In this document: positions 17,628-27,508 of the stretch, piece by piece
How the letters are laid out: each line of letters begins with the position of its first letter
Numbering within the stretch: the stretch's first letter is position 1
Program-made: the position numbers and the translations under genes
Assembly: GCF_000426565.1 (NCBI RefSeq)
Contig: NZ_KE384540.1
Coordinates: forward strand, 234,410 to 298,409
DNA: 64,000 nucleotides
Origin: Segatella albensis DSM 11370 = JCM 12258
GTDB taxonomy: Bacteria; Bacteroidota; Bacteroidia; Bacteroidales; Bacteroidaceae
Reading direction: 5' to 3'
Notes under the pieces: model-generated
Database searches by the model: none
Told to the model about the DNA's origin: nothing
What the model saw: only the letters and a program-made list of their open reading frames with translations

Positions 17628-19031
17628 ATGAAACAATTTATGGATGAAAACTTCCTGCTTGAGACCGAAACAGCGCAGGAGCTTTTCCACAATCATGCGG
17701 CAAAGATGCCTATTATCGATTATCATTGTCATTTGGATCCACAGATGGTAGCAGAAGATCATCAGTTTAAAAGCATTACTGAACTTTGGCTTGGTGGTGA
17801 TCATTATAAATGGCGTGCAATGCGTACTAATGGCGTAGCTGAAAAGTATTGTACAGGAGATGCTTCTGATTGGGAGAAATTTGAGAAGTGGGCAGAGACT
17901 ATGCCGTATACTTTTCGTAATCCATTGTATCATTGGTCACATCTGGAACTGAAGACAGCTTTTGGGATTGATAAACAGTTGAGTCCTGCTACCGCTCGTG
18001 AAATATATGATGAGTGTAATGAGAAATTAAAGAAACCGGAGTTTAGTGCTCGTGGACTGATGCGTCATTATAATGTGGAGTGTGTCTGTACGACAGATGA
18101 TCCTATAGATGACTTAAAATGGCATAAGAAGACTCGCGAGAGTGGCTTTGAAATCAAAATGCTCCCTGCATGGCGTCCTGATAAGGCGATGAATATAGAA
18201 AAAAGTGACTTTGCTGATTATATGAAGAAACTTAGTGAGGTCAGTGGGATAGAGGTGAATTCTTTCAAGTGTATGGTGGATGCGCTGCAAAAACGCCATG
18301 ATTTCTTTGCCGAGAATGGTTGCCGACTAAGTGATCATGGACTTGAAGAATTTTATGATGAGAAGTTCACTGATTCGCAGGTTGAAACAATCTTTGGTAA
18401 GGCTCTTCGCGGTCTGCAACTCTCACCATTGGAGATACGTCAGTATAAGCATGCGTTCTTGAAAGTGTGTGGTGAAATGGATGCTGATGCAGACTGGACA
18501 CAACAATATCACTATGGTACCATTCGTGATAATAATACGTTGATGTATAATAAGTTAGGCGCTGATTTAGGCTTTGACTCAATTGGAGAGTTTAGCACAG
18601 CTAAGGCTATGAGCCATTTCCTTGATGAATTGAATTCAGAAGGTAAGTTGACCCGTACAATTCTGTATTGCTTGAATCCATGTGCTAATGAAGTTATTGC
18701 TACGATGCTCGGTAATTTCCAAGATGGTATTACGCCAGGCAAAATCCAGATGGGTTCTGGTTGGTGGTTTAATGATCAACTCGATGGAATGACCAAACAA
18801 ATGAATGCCCTCTCAGTACTGGGCTTGTTGAGTCGTTTTGTTGGAATGCTTACAGATAGCCGCTCGTTCTTAAGTTATCCACGTCATGAGTATTTCCGTC
18901 GCTTGCTGTGTAACTTACTCGGTAACGATGTGGAAAAAGGACTGCTCCCTAATGATCAGGAGATTCTTGCTCGTATGGTAGAGGATATCTCATACAACAA
19001 TGCACACAGATATTTCAAGTTTTATAAATAA
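17628..19031 (+). CDS. uxaC: Uronate (glucuronate/galacturonate) isomerase
   Basis: 467 residues from ATG 17628. A TTG at 17589 gives an N-terminal extension that lies almost on the transcription start and is unlikely. The enzyme isomerises D-glucuronate to D-fructuronate and D-galacturonate to D-tagaturonate in hexuronate catabolism. It is an amidohydrolase-fold metalloenzyme: IIDYHCHLDPQ near 28-38, TTDDPIDDL near 160, and MGSGWWFNDQLDGM near 385. No uxuA/uxaB partner is adjacent, so the rest of the pathway must be elsewhere. Confidence 0.95.
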   Translation: MKQFMDENFLLETETAQELFHNHAAKMPIIDYHCHLDPQMVAEDHQFKSITELWLGGDHYKWRAMRTNGVAEKYCTGDASDWEKFEKWAETMPYTFRNPLYHWSHLELKTAFGIDKQLSPATAREIYDECNEKLKKPEFSARGLMRHYNVECVCTTDDPIDDLKWHKKTRESGFEIKMLPAWRPDKAMNIEKSDFADYMKKLSEVSGIEVNSFKCMVDALQKRHDFFAENGCRLSDHGLEEFYDEKFTDSQVETIFGKALRGLQLSPLEIRQYKHAFLKVCGEMDADADWTQQYHYGTIRDNNTLMYNKLGADLGFDSIGEFSTAKAMSHFLDELNSEGKLTRTILYCLNPCANEVIATMLGNFQDGITPGKIQMGSGWWFNDQLDGMTKQMNALSVLGLLSRFVGMLTDSRSFLSYPRHEYFRRLLCNLLGNDVEKGLLPNDQEILARMVEDISYNNAHRYFKFYK

Positions 19032-19043
19032 ATGCTCTAAACA

Positions 19044-19075
19044 TTTGGTTATCCAAAAAAATAGTTTTACTTTTG
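19044..19075 (+). promoter_or_regulatory. Promoter of glmS
   Basis: TTTG (19044-19047), 20 bp, TACTTTTG (19068-19075), 37 bp to the ATG. The leader is too short for a glmS ribozyme. Confidence 0.8.
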
Positions 19076-19112
19076 CAAAGAATTAATGACTTTGTCATAC
19101 TATATATAAAAT

Positions 19113-20951
19113 ATGTGTGGAATTGTAGGATATTTAGGACATAGAGACGCTTATCCAATTCTTATAAAAGGGTTGAAGCGACTTGAATATAGAGGTTATG
19201 ATTCAGCCGGCGTTGCCTTAATTAATGACAACGGGGATATGAATATTTACAAAGCCAAAGGCAAGGTTGTAGATTTGGAAAATGTATGCTCTGATAAGAA
19301 TATATCAGGATGTGTTGGTATTGCTCATACACGATGGGCTACTCATGGTGAGCCTTCTGCGATAAATGCACATCCTCATTATTCAGAATCCAAGAATCTT
19401 GCCATTATCCATAATGGCATTATTGAGAACTATGCTCAGATTAAGAAAAATCTAATAAGTAAGGGCGTACACTTTGTAAGTGAAACGGATACTGAAGTAC
19501 TTGTTCAGCTTATTGAATATATTCAGGTACATAAGAAACTTGATTTGTTAACAAGTGTGCAGGTGGCTTTGCGTCAGGTGATTGGTGCATATGCTATTGC
19601 ATTGCTTGACAAACGTAATCCTAATCAGATAATTGCAGCTCGTAAGGCTAGTCCATTGGTAATTGGTATTGGAGATAATGAATTCTTCCTCGGTTCTGAT
19701 GCTAGTCCTATTATTGAGTATACAGATAAGGTTGTTTATCTTGATGATGAGAATATAGCTGTAATGCGTCTCGGTGAGGATTTGCAGGTTACAAATATCG
19801 ATAATGTAAAGCTTAATCCAGATGTTCAGACTGTTGATATTGATCTTGGTCAGATAGAAAAGGGAGGCTTCCCTCATTTTATGCTTAAAGAGATCTTTGA
19901 ACAGCCAGAGTGTTTAAGAAACTGTATGCGCGGTCGAATAAGTAAGAAAGGTGTTGTACTAAGCGCTATTACTGATCATCGTGAACAATTGGCAAATGCT
20001 AAGCGATTTATTATTGTAGCTTGTGGAACTAGTTGGCATGCAGGACTTATAGGAAAACAATTGTTGGAGACATTCTGTCGCATCCCTGTAGAGGTAGAGT
20101 ATGCAAGTGAGTTCCGTTATCGTAATCCAGTGGTAGGACCTGATGATGTAGTGATTGCTATTTCTCAAAGTGGTGAGACTGCGGATACGTTGGCAGCTAT
20201 TAAACTTGCTAAAGAAAAAGGAGCTTTCATTTATGGTATCTGTAATGCCATAGGTTCTAGTATTGCTCGTGCTACCGATACGGGTACTTATATCCATGTA
20301 GGCCCAGAAATTGGTGTTGCTTCAACAAAAGCTTTCACAGGACAAGTAACCGTATTATTACTCTTGTCGCTTGCATTGGCTAAAGAACGTCAAACAATTA
20401 GTTGTGAGGAATATAATAAGGTAGTTAAGTACCTTCTTAAAGTGCCTGAAGCAATGAAGGAAGTATTGAAGGTGAATAAAAGGGTCGCTGACTTGAGCCG
20501 GATTTTCACATATGCACATAACTTCTTATATTTGGGCCGTGGCTATAGTTATCCTGTAGCTTTGGAGGGTGCTCTTAAACTGAAAGAAATCAGTTATATA
20601 CATGCGGAAGGTTATCCGGCCGCAGAAATGAAGCATGGTCCTATTGCTCTTATTGATTCGGATATGCCGGTTGTGGTTATTGCAACTCACAATGAGATGT
20701 ATGAAAAGATATTGAGTAATATTCAGGAAATAAAAGCTCGTAAGGGTAAGGTTATTGCTATTGTAACTAAGGACGATGAAGTGATATCGAAAATAGCAGA
20801 TGAAGTAATAGAACTTCCAGATACACTTGAATGTCTTGAGCCGTTGTTGGCGACAATACCGTTGCAATTGCTAGCTTATCATGTAGCTGTATGCAAAGGT
20901 AAGAATGTTGACCAGCCAAGAAATCTGGCCAAGTCTGTTACTGTAGAATGA
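19113..20951 (+). CDS. glmS: Glutamine-fructose-6-phosphate aminotransferase (isomerizing)
   Basis: 612 residues. It makes glucosamine-6-phosphate for peptidoglycan and lipopolysaccharide. The N-terminal class II glutamine amidotransferase has nucleophile Cys 2 (MCGIVGYLGHRDA), with HTRWATHGEPS near 72. It is followed by two SIS sugar-isomerase domains (ACGTSWHAG, SQSGETADT, RGYSYPVALEGALKLKEISY) and the conserved C-terminal NLAKSVTVE. A terminator at 20957 separates it from the PurF-like gene, though read-through is possible. Confidence 0.97.
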   Translation: MCGIVGYLGHRDAYPILIKGLKRLEYRGYDSAGVALINDNGDMNIYKAKGKVVDLENVCSDKNISGCVGIAHTRWATHGEPSAINAHPHYSESKNLAIIHNGIIENYAQIKKNLISKGVHFVSETDTEVLVQLIEYIQVHKKLDLLTSVQVALRQVIGAYAIALLDKRNPNQIIAARKASPLVIGIGDNEFFLGSDASPIIEYTDKVVYLDDENIAVMRLGEDLQVTNIDNVKLNPDVQTVDIDLGQIEKGGFPHFMLKEIFEQPECLRNCMRGRISKKGVVLSAITDHREQLANAKRFIIVACGTSWHAGLIGKQLLETFCRIPVEVEYASEFRYRNPVVGPDDVVIAISQSGETADTLAAIKLAKEKGAFIYGICNAIGSSIARATDTGTYIHVGPEIGVASTKAFTGQVTVLLLLSLALAKERQTISCEEYNKVVKYLLKVPEAMKEVLKVNKRVADLSRIFTYAHNFLYLGRGYSYPVALEGALKLKEISYIHAEGYPAAEMKHGPIALIDSDMPVVVIATHNEMYEKILSNIQEIKARKGKVIAIVTKDDEVISKIADEVIELPDTLECLEPLLATIPLQLLAYHVAVCKGKNVDQPRNLAKSVTVE

Positions 20952-20956
20952 TATAC

Positions 20957-20986
20957 GGGACACTACTTTATTGTGGTGTCCCTTTT
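20957..20986 (+). terminator. Terminator between glmS and the PurF-like gene
   Basis: Ten-bp stem GGGACACTAC (20957-20966) with GTGGTGTCCC (20973-20982), one G-T pair, followed by TTTT. The short T run suggests partial read-through into the carAB cluster. Confidence 0.7.
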
Positions 20987-21033
20987 CTATATAAATAGGG
21001 ATTATATAATTATTAGATACAAGGGGAGATTGA

Positions 21034-22929
21034 ATGGAACCAATACATGAAGACTGTGGTGTAGCACTCATCAGATTGTTGAAACCACTGGAGTACTATC
21101 AGCAGAAATATGGCACATGGATGTACGGGCTGAATAAACTTTATCTGATGATGGAGAAACAGCATAACCGTGGACAGGAGGGCGCAGGTATGGCTTGTGT
21201 AAAACTCAGTTCTGAACCGGGAAATGAATATATGTTTCGTGAACGTGCAGAAGGTAAAGATGCCATTACCGAGATATTTGGTAATGTTAATAAGAAGTTT
21301 AAGGATATAAAGTCCGAATTATTGTCAGATGCATCGTATGCTAAGGCTAATTTGCCTTTTGCCGGTGAACTCTACATGGGGCATTTGAGATATTCAACCA
21401 CAGGAAAGAGTGGTCTTACCTATGTTCATCCTTTCCTCCGTAGAAATAACTGGAAAGCGAAAAATCTTTGTATGTGCGGAAACTTCAATATGACCAATGT
21501 AGATGAAGTTTTCAAACTACTGACAGAACAGGGGCAATGCCCTCGTATCTATAGTGATACATATATTATGCTCGAACTGATGGGACATAGATTGGACCGT
21601 GAGGTGGAGCGTAATTTCATTGCTGCCAAGGCTCTTGAACTGACAAATTGCGATATCACAAAATACATAGAAGATCATGTTAAGATTAGCAATGTATTGA
21701 AGACAACTCTTTGTCATTTTGATGGTGGATATAACATGTGCGGAATGACGGGTTCTGGTGAAATGTTCTCAATGCGGGATCCTTGGGGAATTCGTCCATG
21801 TTTTTATTATAAAAACGAAGAGCTGGTAGTTGTTGCTTCAGAGCGACCTGTGTTACAAACAACTTTCGATTTGGAAGTTGAAGACGTGAAAGAGTTGGAA
21901 CCTGGTAATGCGCTGATCGTGAGAAAGAACGGAGAATGCAGTATTGAGAAGATCTTAGATCGTAAGGGAGATTCCGCATGTTCGTTCGAACGTATCTATT
22001 TCAGTAGAGGTTCTGATTGTGATATCTATAAAGAGCGCAAGAAACTTGGAGCACAACTTACTCCCCAAGTACTGAAAGTCGTAGACTATGATACACAGCA
22101 CACTGTATTCAGTTATATACCGAATACTGCAGAGGTTGCCTATTACGGATTACTTGATGGATTCAAGAGGTATATTAATGATCAGAAGATTAAAGCCATA
22201 GAAGGTCTCGGACACATTCCTTCGCATGAAGAATTGGAAAATATCCTTCATGAATATGTACGTTCAGAAAAAGTAGCTTGGAAAGATATCAAACTACGTA
22301 CTTTTATTACAGAAGGCAATTCAAGAAATGATTTAGCCAGTCATGTGTATGATATTACCTATGGCAGTATAGAACCGTACGTAGACAATTTGGTTGTAAT
22401 TGATGATAGCATCGTCAGAGGAACTACTTTAAAAGAGAGTATCTTGAGAATCATGGATCGATTACACCCGAAGAAGATAGTAATCGTGTCGAGTGCTCCA
22501 CAAATCAGATATCCTGATTACTATGGTATTGACATGCCTAGACTGGAAGAATTCTGCGTGTTCAGAGCTACTATTCAACTGATAAAGGAACGTAACTTGC
22601 ACCATATTATAGAGGAAACTTATAAAGCCTGCAAAGATGAACTTGAACGACCAAAAGAAGATATGAGAAATGCAGTGCGTGATATTTATAAGCCTTTCTC
22701 GGTAGAGGAAATCAATGAAAAGATTGTGGAGATGTTGCGCCCAGAAGGAGTAGAAACACCTATCGAACTCGTATATCAGAGTATTGAGGGACTACATGAA
22801 GCAATCCCAGAACATAAGGGAGACTGGTACTTTACCGGAAATTTCCCTACACCTGGAGGAACCAAACTTTGCAATCAAGCATTTGTAAATTATATAGAGA
22901 AAGTCTATCAAAACGAACAGAAATTTTAA
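21034..22929 (+). CDS. PurF-like amidophosphoribosyltransferase in the carAB operon
   Basis: 631 residues, against about 470-505 for usual PurF. The N-terminal glutamine amidotransferase nucleophile is probably Cys 8 (MEPIHEDCGVALIRL), so a 7-residue propeptide would have to be removed, as in Bacillus PurF. MGHLRYSTTGKSG near 113-125 and MRDPWGIRPCF match the family. The phosphoribosyltransferase domain carries the PRPP motif VVIDDSIVRGTT at about 454-465. It ends 9 bp before carA and is probably co-transcribed with carAB. It may be the main purine PurF or a paralogue serving ammonia or PRPP coupling to pyrimidine synthesis. The sequence alone does not decide. Confidence 0.85.
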   Translation: MEPIHEDCGVALIRLLKPLEYYQQKYGTWMYGLNKLYLMMEKQHNRGQEGAGMACVKLSSEPGNEYMFRERAEGKDAITEIFGNVNKKFKDIKSELLSDASYAKANLPFAGELYMGHLRYSTTGKSGLTYVHPFLRRNNWKAKNLCMCGNFNMTNVDEVFKLLTEQGQCPRIYSDTYIMLELMGHRLDREVERNFIAAKALELTNCDITKYIEDHVKISNVLKTTLCHFDGGYNMCGMTGSGEMFSMRDPWGIRPCFYYKNEELVVVASERPVLQTTFDLEVEDVKELEPGNALIVRKNGECSIEKILDRKGDSACSFERIYFSRGSDCDIYKERKKLGAQLTPQVLKVVDYDTQHTVFSYIPNTAEVAYYGLLDGFKRYINDQKIKAIEGLGHIPSHEELENILHEYVRSEKVAWKDIKLRTFITEGNSRNDLASHVYDITYGSIEPYVDNLVVIDDSIVRGTTLKESILRIMDRLHPKKIVIVSSAPQIRYPDYYGIDMPRLEEFCVFRATIQLIKERNLHHIIEETYKACKDELERPKEDMRNAVRDIYKPFSVEEINEKIVEMLRPEGVETPIELVYQSIEGLHEAIPEHKGDWYFTGNFPTPGGTKLCNQAFVNYIEKVYQNEQKF

Positions 22930-22938
22930 TTAGTATAA

Positions 22939-24015
22939 ATGAAGAACGTAACCTTAGTTTTAAGTGATGGAACCAAGTTCCACGGCAAGTCTTTTGGATA
23001 TAAAGCTCCTGTTGCAGGAGAAGTAGTATTCAATACGGCTATGATGGGTTATCCCGAGAGTTTGACCGACCCAAGTTATGCAGGTCAGTTACTTACGATG
23101 ACATTCCCACTAGTAGGAAACTATGGTGTACCAGCCTTTACAATTGAGAAGAATGGTATACCAACATTTATGGAAAGCGACAAGATTTATGCTTCAGCAC
23201 TGATAGTCAGTGATTATAGTGAGCAATACAGCCATTGGAATGCTGTGGAGAGTCTTGCCGATTGGCTCAAGCGCGAGAAAGTGCCTGGAATAACAGGCGT
23301 TGATACGCGAGAACTCACTAAGGTATTGCGTGAACATGGTGTGATGATGGGTAAAATCATTTTTGATGATGAACCTAACAATATCCCAGAAGCAAACTAT
23401 GAGGGTGTGAACTTCGTAGATAAAGTGAGCACTAAAGAGATTATTCGCTATAACGAAGGTGTCGGAAAGAAAGTTGTTCTTGTAGACTGTGGCGTTAAGG
23501 CTAATATTATTCGTTGCTTGATAGAGCGTGGAGTAGAGGTGATACGTGTACCTTGGAACTACGATTATAGTAACATGGAATTTGATGGACTGTTCCTTGC
23601 CAATGGTCCTGGTGATCCAGATATGTGTTCAGATGCTGTGGATATCATTAAAAAGCAGATGAGTGCCAGTCGCAAACCAATTTGTGGTATCTGTATGGGT
23701 AACCAATTATTAGGAAAGGCTGCTGGTGCCAGTATTTATAAGTTGAAATACGGACATCGTGGACATAACCAGCCAGTGCGTTTGGTAGGTACGGATAAGT
23801 GCTTTGTCACCAGCCAGAATCATGGTTATGCAGTGGACACGACAACCCTCGGCAATGAATGGAAAGAACTCTTCGTAAATATGAATGATGGTTCAAACGA
23901 AGGAATTTGCCATAAAGAGAATCCTTGGTTCTCTAGTCAGTTCCATCCAGAGGCTTGTTCAGGTCCTGTAGATACAGAGTTCATGTTCGATAAGTTTATT
24001 GAAAAATTGAAGTAA
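22939..24015 (+). CDS. carA: Carbamoyl-phosphate synthase small (glutaminase) subunit
   Basis: 358 residues. It delivers ammonia from glutamine to CarB. The N-terminal CPSase domain (LVLSDGTKFHGKSFG, FNTAMMGYPESLTDPSY) is followed by a class I glutamine amidotransferase: oxyanion loop LANGPGDPDMC near 215, nucleophile Cys in PICGICMGNQLLG near 248-260, and His/Glu in QFHPEACSGP. It lies 9 bp after the PurF-like gene and 4 bp before carB, a tight operon. Confidence 0.96.
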   Translation: MKNVTLVLSDGTKFHGKSFGYKAPVAGEVVFNTAMMGYPESLTDPSYAGQLLTMTFPLVGNYGVPAFTIEKNGIPTFMESDKIYASALIVSDYSEQYSHWNAVESLADWLKREKVPGITGVDTRELTKVLREHGVMMGKIIFDDEPNNIPEANYEGVNFVDKVSTKEIIRYNEGVGKKVVLVDCGVKANIIRCLIERGVEVIRVPWNYDYSNMEFDGLFLANGPGDPDMCSDAVDIIKKQMSASRKPICGICMGNQLLGKAAGASIYKLKYGHRGHNQPVRLVGTDKCFVTSQNHGYAVDTTTLGNEWKELFVNMNDGSNEGICHKENPWFSSQFHPEACSGPVDTEFMFDKFIEKLK

Positions 24016-24019
24016 GACG

Positions 24020-27000
24020 ATGAAAGATCCTAATATAAAGAAAGTCCTGCTACTTGGTTCAGGCGCATTGAAAATCGGTGAAGCTGGTGAGTTTGACTAT
24101 TCTGGTAGTCAGGCTTTGAAGGCACTGCGTGAAGAAGGTGTGGAAACAGTATTGATAAACCCTAATATTGCAACTGTACAAACTTCTGAAGGAGTAGCTG
24201 ATCAGATATACTTTCTTCCAGTTCAACCATATTTTGTAGAGCGCGTCATTCAGAAAGAGCATCCTGATGGTATTCTCCTTTCGTTTGGTGGACAGACAGC
24301 ATTGAATTGTGGCGTAGAATTAGAGCGCTTAGGCATCTTGAAGAAGTATAATGTTCGTGTGCTAGGTACTCCTGTTCAGGCTATTATGAATACAGAGGAC
24401 CGAGAACTCTTCGTAGAACAACTTGATGAGATTGATGTGAAGACCATCAAGAGTGAAGCCTGCGAAAGTATCGAACAAGCTCGTAAGGCAGCTACCGAAC
24501 TTGGTTATCCTGTTATCGTGAGAGCTGCGTACGCACTGGGAGGTTTAGGTTCTGGATTTGCAGATAATGAAGATGAACTGAATGCACTTTGTGAGAAAGC
24601 ATTTTCATTCTCTCCACAGGTTCTGGTAGAAAAGAGTCTAAAGGGATGGAAAGAAATAGAGTACGAGGTTGTACGAGATAAATATGATAACTGTATTACC
24701 GTATGTAATATGGAGAATTTCGATCCTCTGGGTATTCATACAGGTGAAAGTATCGTTATTGCTCCGTCGCAAACTTTAACCAATAGTGAGTATCACAAAC
24801 TCCGTGCCCTTTCTATCAAGATTGTTCGTCATATTGGTATTGTCGGTGAGTGTAATGTACAGTATGCTTTTGATCCACAGAGCGAAGACTATCGTGTAAT
24901 CGAGGTGAATGCCCGATTGAGCCGTTCTTCAGCTCTAGCCTCTAAGGCAACAGGTTACCCTCTGGCTTTTGTTGCTGCAAAACTCGGTATGGGTTATGGA
25001 CTCTTTGAACTAAAGAACTCTGTAACCAAGACAACTTCAGCATTTTTTGAACCAGCACTCGATTACGTGGTATGTAAAATTCCACGTTGGGACCTTAGTA
25101 AGTTCCGTGGCGTTGACAAGGAACTGGGCTCAAGTATGAAGTCTGTGGGCGAAGTAATGGCTATTGGTAGAAACTTTGAAGAAGCTATACAAAAGGGTCT
25201 GCGCATGATAGGTCAGGGCATGCATGGATTCGTAGAAAACAAGGAATTGGAAATAGAAGACCTTGATGCAGCACTTCAGGAACCTACTGATAAGCGTGTG
25301 TTTGTTATCTCTAAAGCTATGCATAAGGGATACACAGTAGACCAGATTCATGATCTTACCAAGATTGACAAATGGTTCTTGTATAAACTACAGCATATCA
25401 TTGATATTGATGAAAAATTAAAGAAGTGCAATATCAATACATTAGATAAAGAACTTTTGCGTAGTGCTAAGGTATATGGATTCACCGATTTCCAGATAGC
25501 TCGTGCTGTCGGATTGGAGGAAGAAGTGCATAATATGCACAAGGCGATGCTTTTAGTCCGCAACTTGCGTAAGAGCTATGATATTCTTCCTGTAGTAAAG
25601 CAGATAGATACCCTTGCAGCGGAGTATCCAGCACAGACAAACTACCTATATGTCACTTATAGCGGTGTAGCCAGTGATATTAGTTTCCAGCGAGACCATC
25701 GCAGCATCATCGTACTTGGTTCAGGAGCTTATCGTATTGGAAGTTCCGTAGAGTTCGACTGGTGTGGTGTTCAGGCTTTGAATACGATTCGAAAGGAAGG
25801 ATATCGCTCTATCATGATTAATTATAATCCAGAAACAGTATCTACGGATTATGATATGTGTGATAGACTCTATTTTGACGAGTTGACATTCGAGCGTGTG
25901 ATGGATATTATAGATATGGAGTGTCCTCATGGTGTCATCGTAAGTACAGGTGGTCAGATTCCTAATAATCTGGCTATGAAACTTGATGAGCAGAATGTGC
26001 CAATTCTCGGAACCAAAGCTAAAGATATTGATAATGCAGAGGATCGTGCGAAGTTCTCTGCCATGCTTACCGATAATGGAATCAATCAGCCAGAGTGGAG
26101 CGCATTGACTTCGATGGATGACATAGATAAGTTCGTGGACAGAGTAGGATTCCCAGTATTGGTGCGTCCTTCTTATGTACTCTCCGGAGCAGCCATGAAC
26201 GTATGTTCCAACGAGGAAGAACTCCGTAGATTCTTACAGTTAGCAGCTAATGTGAGTGAAGACCATCCAGTAGTAGTTTCTAAATTTATAGAAAATGCTA
26301 AAGAGATAGAGATGGATGCCGTCGCTCGTGATGGCGAAATCTTAGCTTACGCAATCTCTGAACATATCGAGTTTGCAGGTGTCCATTCCGGTGATGCGAC
26401 GATTCAGTTCCCTCCACAGAAGTTGTATGTGGAAACAGTAAGAAGGATTAAGCGTGTGAGCCGACAGATTGCGAAGGCTTTGCATATCAATGGTCCTTTC
26501 AATATCCAATATATGGCTCGTGAAAATGAAATCTTAGTTATCGAGTGTAACTTAAGAGCTTCACGTTCATTCCCATTCGTAAGTAAGGTTCTGAAGATTA
26601 ATCTGATAGAATTGGCCACTAAGGTCATGCTTGGATTGCCAGTGGAGAAACCTAATAAGAGCCTCTTCGATTTGGATTATGTCGGTATTAAGGCCTCACA
26701 ATTTAGCTTTAACAGATTGCAGAAGGCAGACCCTGTCTTGGGTGTAGATATGAGCTCTACAGGTGAGGTAGGATGTCTGGGAGATGATACTAATGCAGCT
26801 TTGTTGAAGAGTATGCTTTCTGTAGGTCAGCGTATCCCAAAGAAGAACATACTACTCTCTACAGGAGGCGCCAAGCAGAAGGCTGAAATGCTCGACGCTG
26901 CAAAACAGTTGATAGCTAATGGTTACAAGTTGTTTGCTACAGGAGGTACAAGCAAGTATCTTACAGAAAATGGAGTAGAGAACACTTTAGTATATTGGCC

Positions 27001-27241
27001 ATCAGAAGAAGGACAGCCTCAGGCCCTTGAGTTACTGCATGAAAAGAAAATCGATATGGTTGTAAATATTCCTAAGAATCTTACAGTCCACGAATTAACG
27101 AACGGATATAAGATCCGAAGAGCAGCCATAGACTTGAATATACCTTTGATAACTAATAGTCGTTTGGCTAGTGCCTTTATCAATGCATTCTGTACGATGA
27201 CACTTGATGATATTGATATCAAGGCTTGGGGTGAATTCTAA
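24020..27241 (+). CDS. carB: Carbamoyl-phosphate synthase large subunit
   Basis: 1073 residues, the usual size. It makes carbamoyl phosphate from bicarbonate, ATP and ammonia for arginine and pyrimidine synthesis. Two homologous ATP-grasp halves are seen: LLLGSGALKIGEAGEFDYSG at the start and IVLGSGAYRIGSSVEFDWCG near 565-585. A C-terminal MGS-like allosteric domain begins near 945 (NILLSTGGAKQKAEML). A strong terminator follows at 27266, closing the cluster. Confidence 0.97.
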   Translation: MKDPNIKKVLLLGSGALKIGEAGEFDYSGSQALKALREEGVETVLINPNIATVQTSEGVADQIYFLPVQPYFVERVIQKEHPDGILLSFGGQTALNCGVELERLGILKKYNVRVLGTPVQAIMNTEDRELFVEQLDEIDVKTIKSEACESIEQARKAATELGYPVIVRAAYALGGLGSGFADNEDELNALCEKAFSFSPQVLVEKSLKGWKEIEYEVVRDKYDNCITVCNMENFDPLGIHTGESIVIAPSQTLTNSEYHKLRALSIKIVRHIGIVGECNVQYAFDPQSEDYRVIEVNARLSRSSALASKATGYPLAFVAAKLGMGYGLFELKNSVTKTTSAFFEPALDYVVCKIPRWDLSKFRGVDKELGSSMKSVGEVMAIGRNFEEAIQKGLRMIGQGMHGFVENKELEIEDLDAALQEPTDKRVFVISKAMHKGYTVDQIHDLTKIDKWFLYKLQHIIDIDEKLKKCNINTLDKELLRSAKVYGFTDFQIARAVGLEEEVHNMHKAMLLVRNLRKSYDILPVVKQIDTLAAEYPAQTNYLYVTYSGVASDISFQRDHRSIIVLGSGAYRIGSSVEFDWCGVQALNTIRKEGYRSIMINYNPETVSTDYDMCDRLYFDELTFERVMDIIDMECPHGVIVSTGGQIPNNLAMKLDEQNVPILGTKAKDIDNAEDRAKFSAMLTDNGINQPEWSALTSMDDIDKFVDRVGFPVLVRPSYVLSGAAMNVCSNEEELRRFLQLAANVSEDHPVVVSKFIENAKEIEMDAVARDGEILAYAISEHIEFAGVHSGDATIQFPPQKLYVETVRRIKRVSRQIAKALHINGPFNIQYMARENEILVIECNLRASRSFPFVSKVLKINLIELATKVMLGLPVEKPNKSLFDLDYVGIKASQFSFNRLQKADPVLGVDMSSTGEVGCLGDDTNAALLKSMLSVGQRIPKKNILLSTGGAKQKAEMLDAAKQLIANGYKLFATGGTSKYLTENGVENTLVYWPSEEGQPQALELLHEKKIDMVVNIPKNLTVHELTNGYKIRRAAIDLNIPLITNSRLASAFINAFCTMTLDDIDIKAWGEF

Positions 27242-27265
27242 GTATTCAATCACACATATGAAGAG

Positions 27266-27299
27266 GGGGGAAGTCGGTATTTCGACTACCCCCTTTTTT
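27266..27299 (+). terminator. Terminator after carB
   Basis: GGGGG-A-AGTCG stem (27266-27276) with CGACT-A-CCCCC (27283-27293), one A-A mismatch, then a T run. Confidence 0.88.
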
Positions 27300-27448
27300 G
27301 TGCTATATAACATATGTTTTCGAGCACGGGAAGTATTTAACCTTCGTTAACAGTTTGTAAGTTATTGATATATAGTGAGTTATAAAAAAGTTACAAAAGG
27401 CACCTAAAAATAATTGCAAAAAAAAGAACGTCGTATCTAAAAAATACT

Positions 27449-27456
27449 TATCTTTG
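27449..27456 (+). promoter_or_regulatory. -7 box of the 55-residue lipoprotein gene
   Basis: TATCTTTG, 52 bp before the ATG at 27509. The 150 bp before it (27300-27448) is AT-rich with nothing recognisable. Confidence 0.65.
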
Positions 27457-27508
27457 CAACGTTTTAATAAACATATTGATTGTTTTACAGAATTAAAAAG
27501 CAAAGAAA

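Noticed and set aside
17496..17933. Minus-strand frame over the uxaC start
   Set aside because: It is antisense to uxaC and crosses both divergent promoters.
19076..19112. glmS ribozyme
   Set aside because: The leader between the -7 box and the ATG is under 40 nt, far too short.
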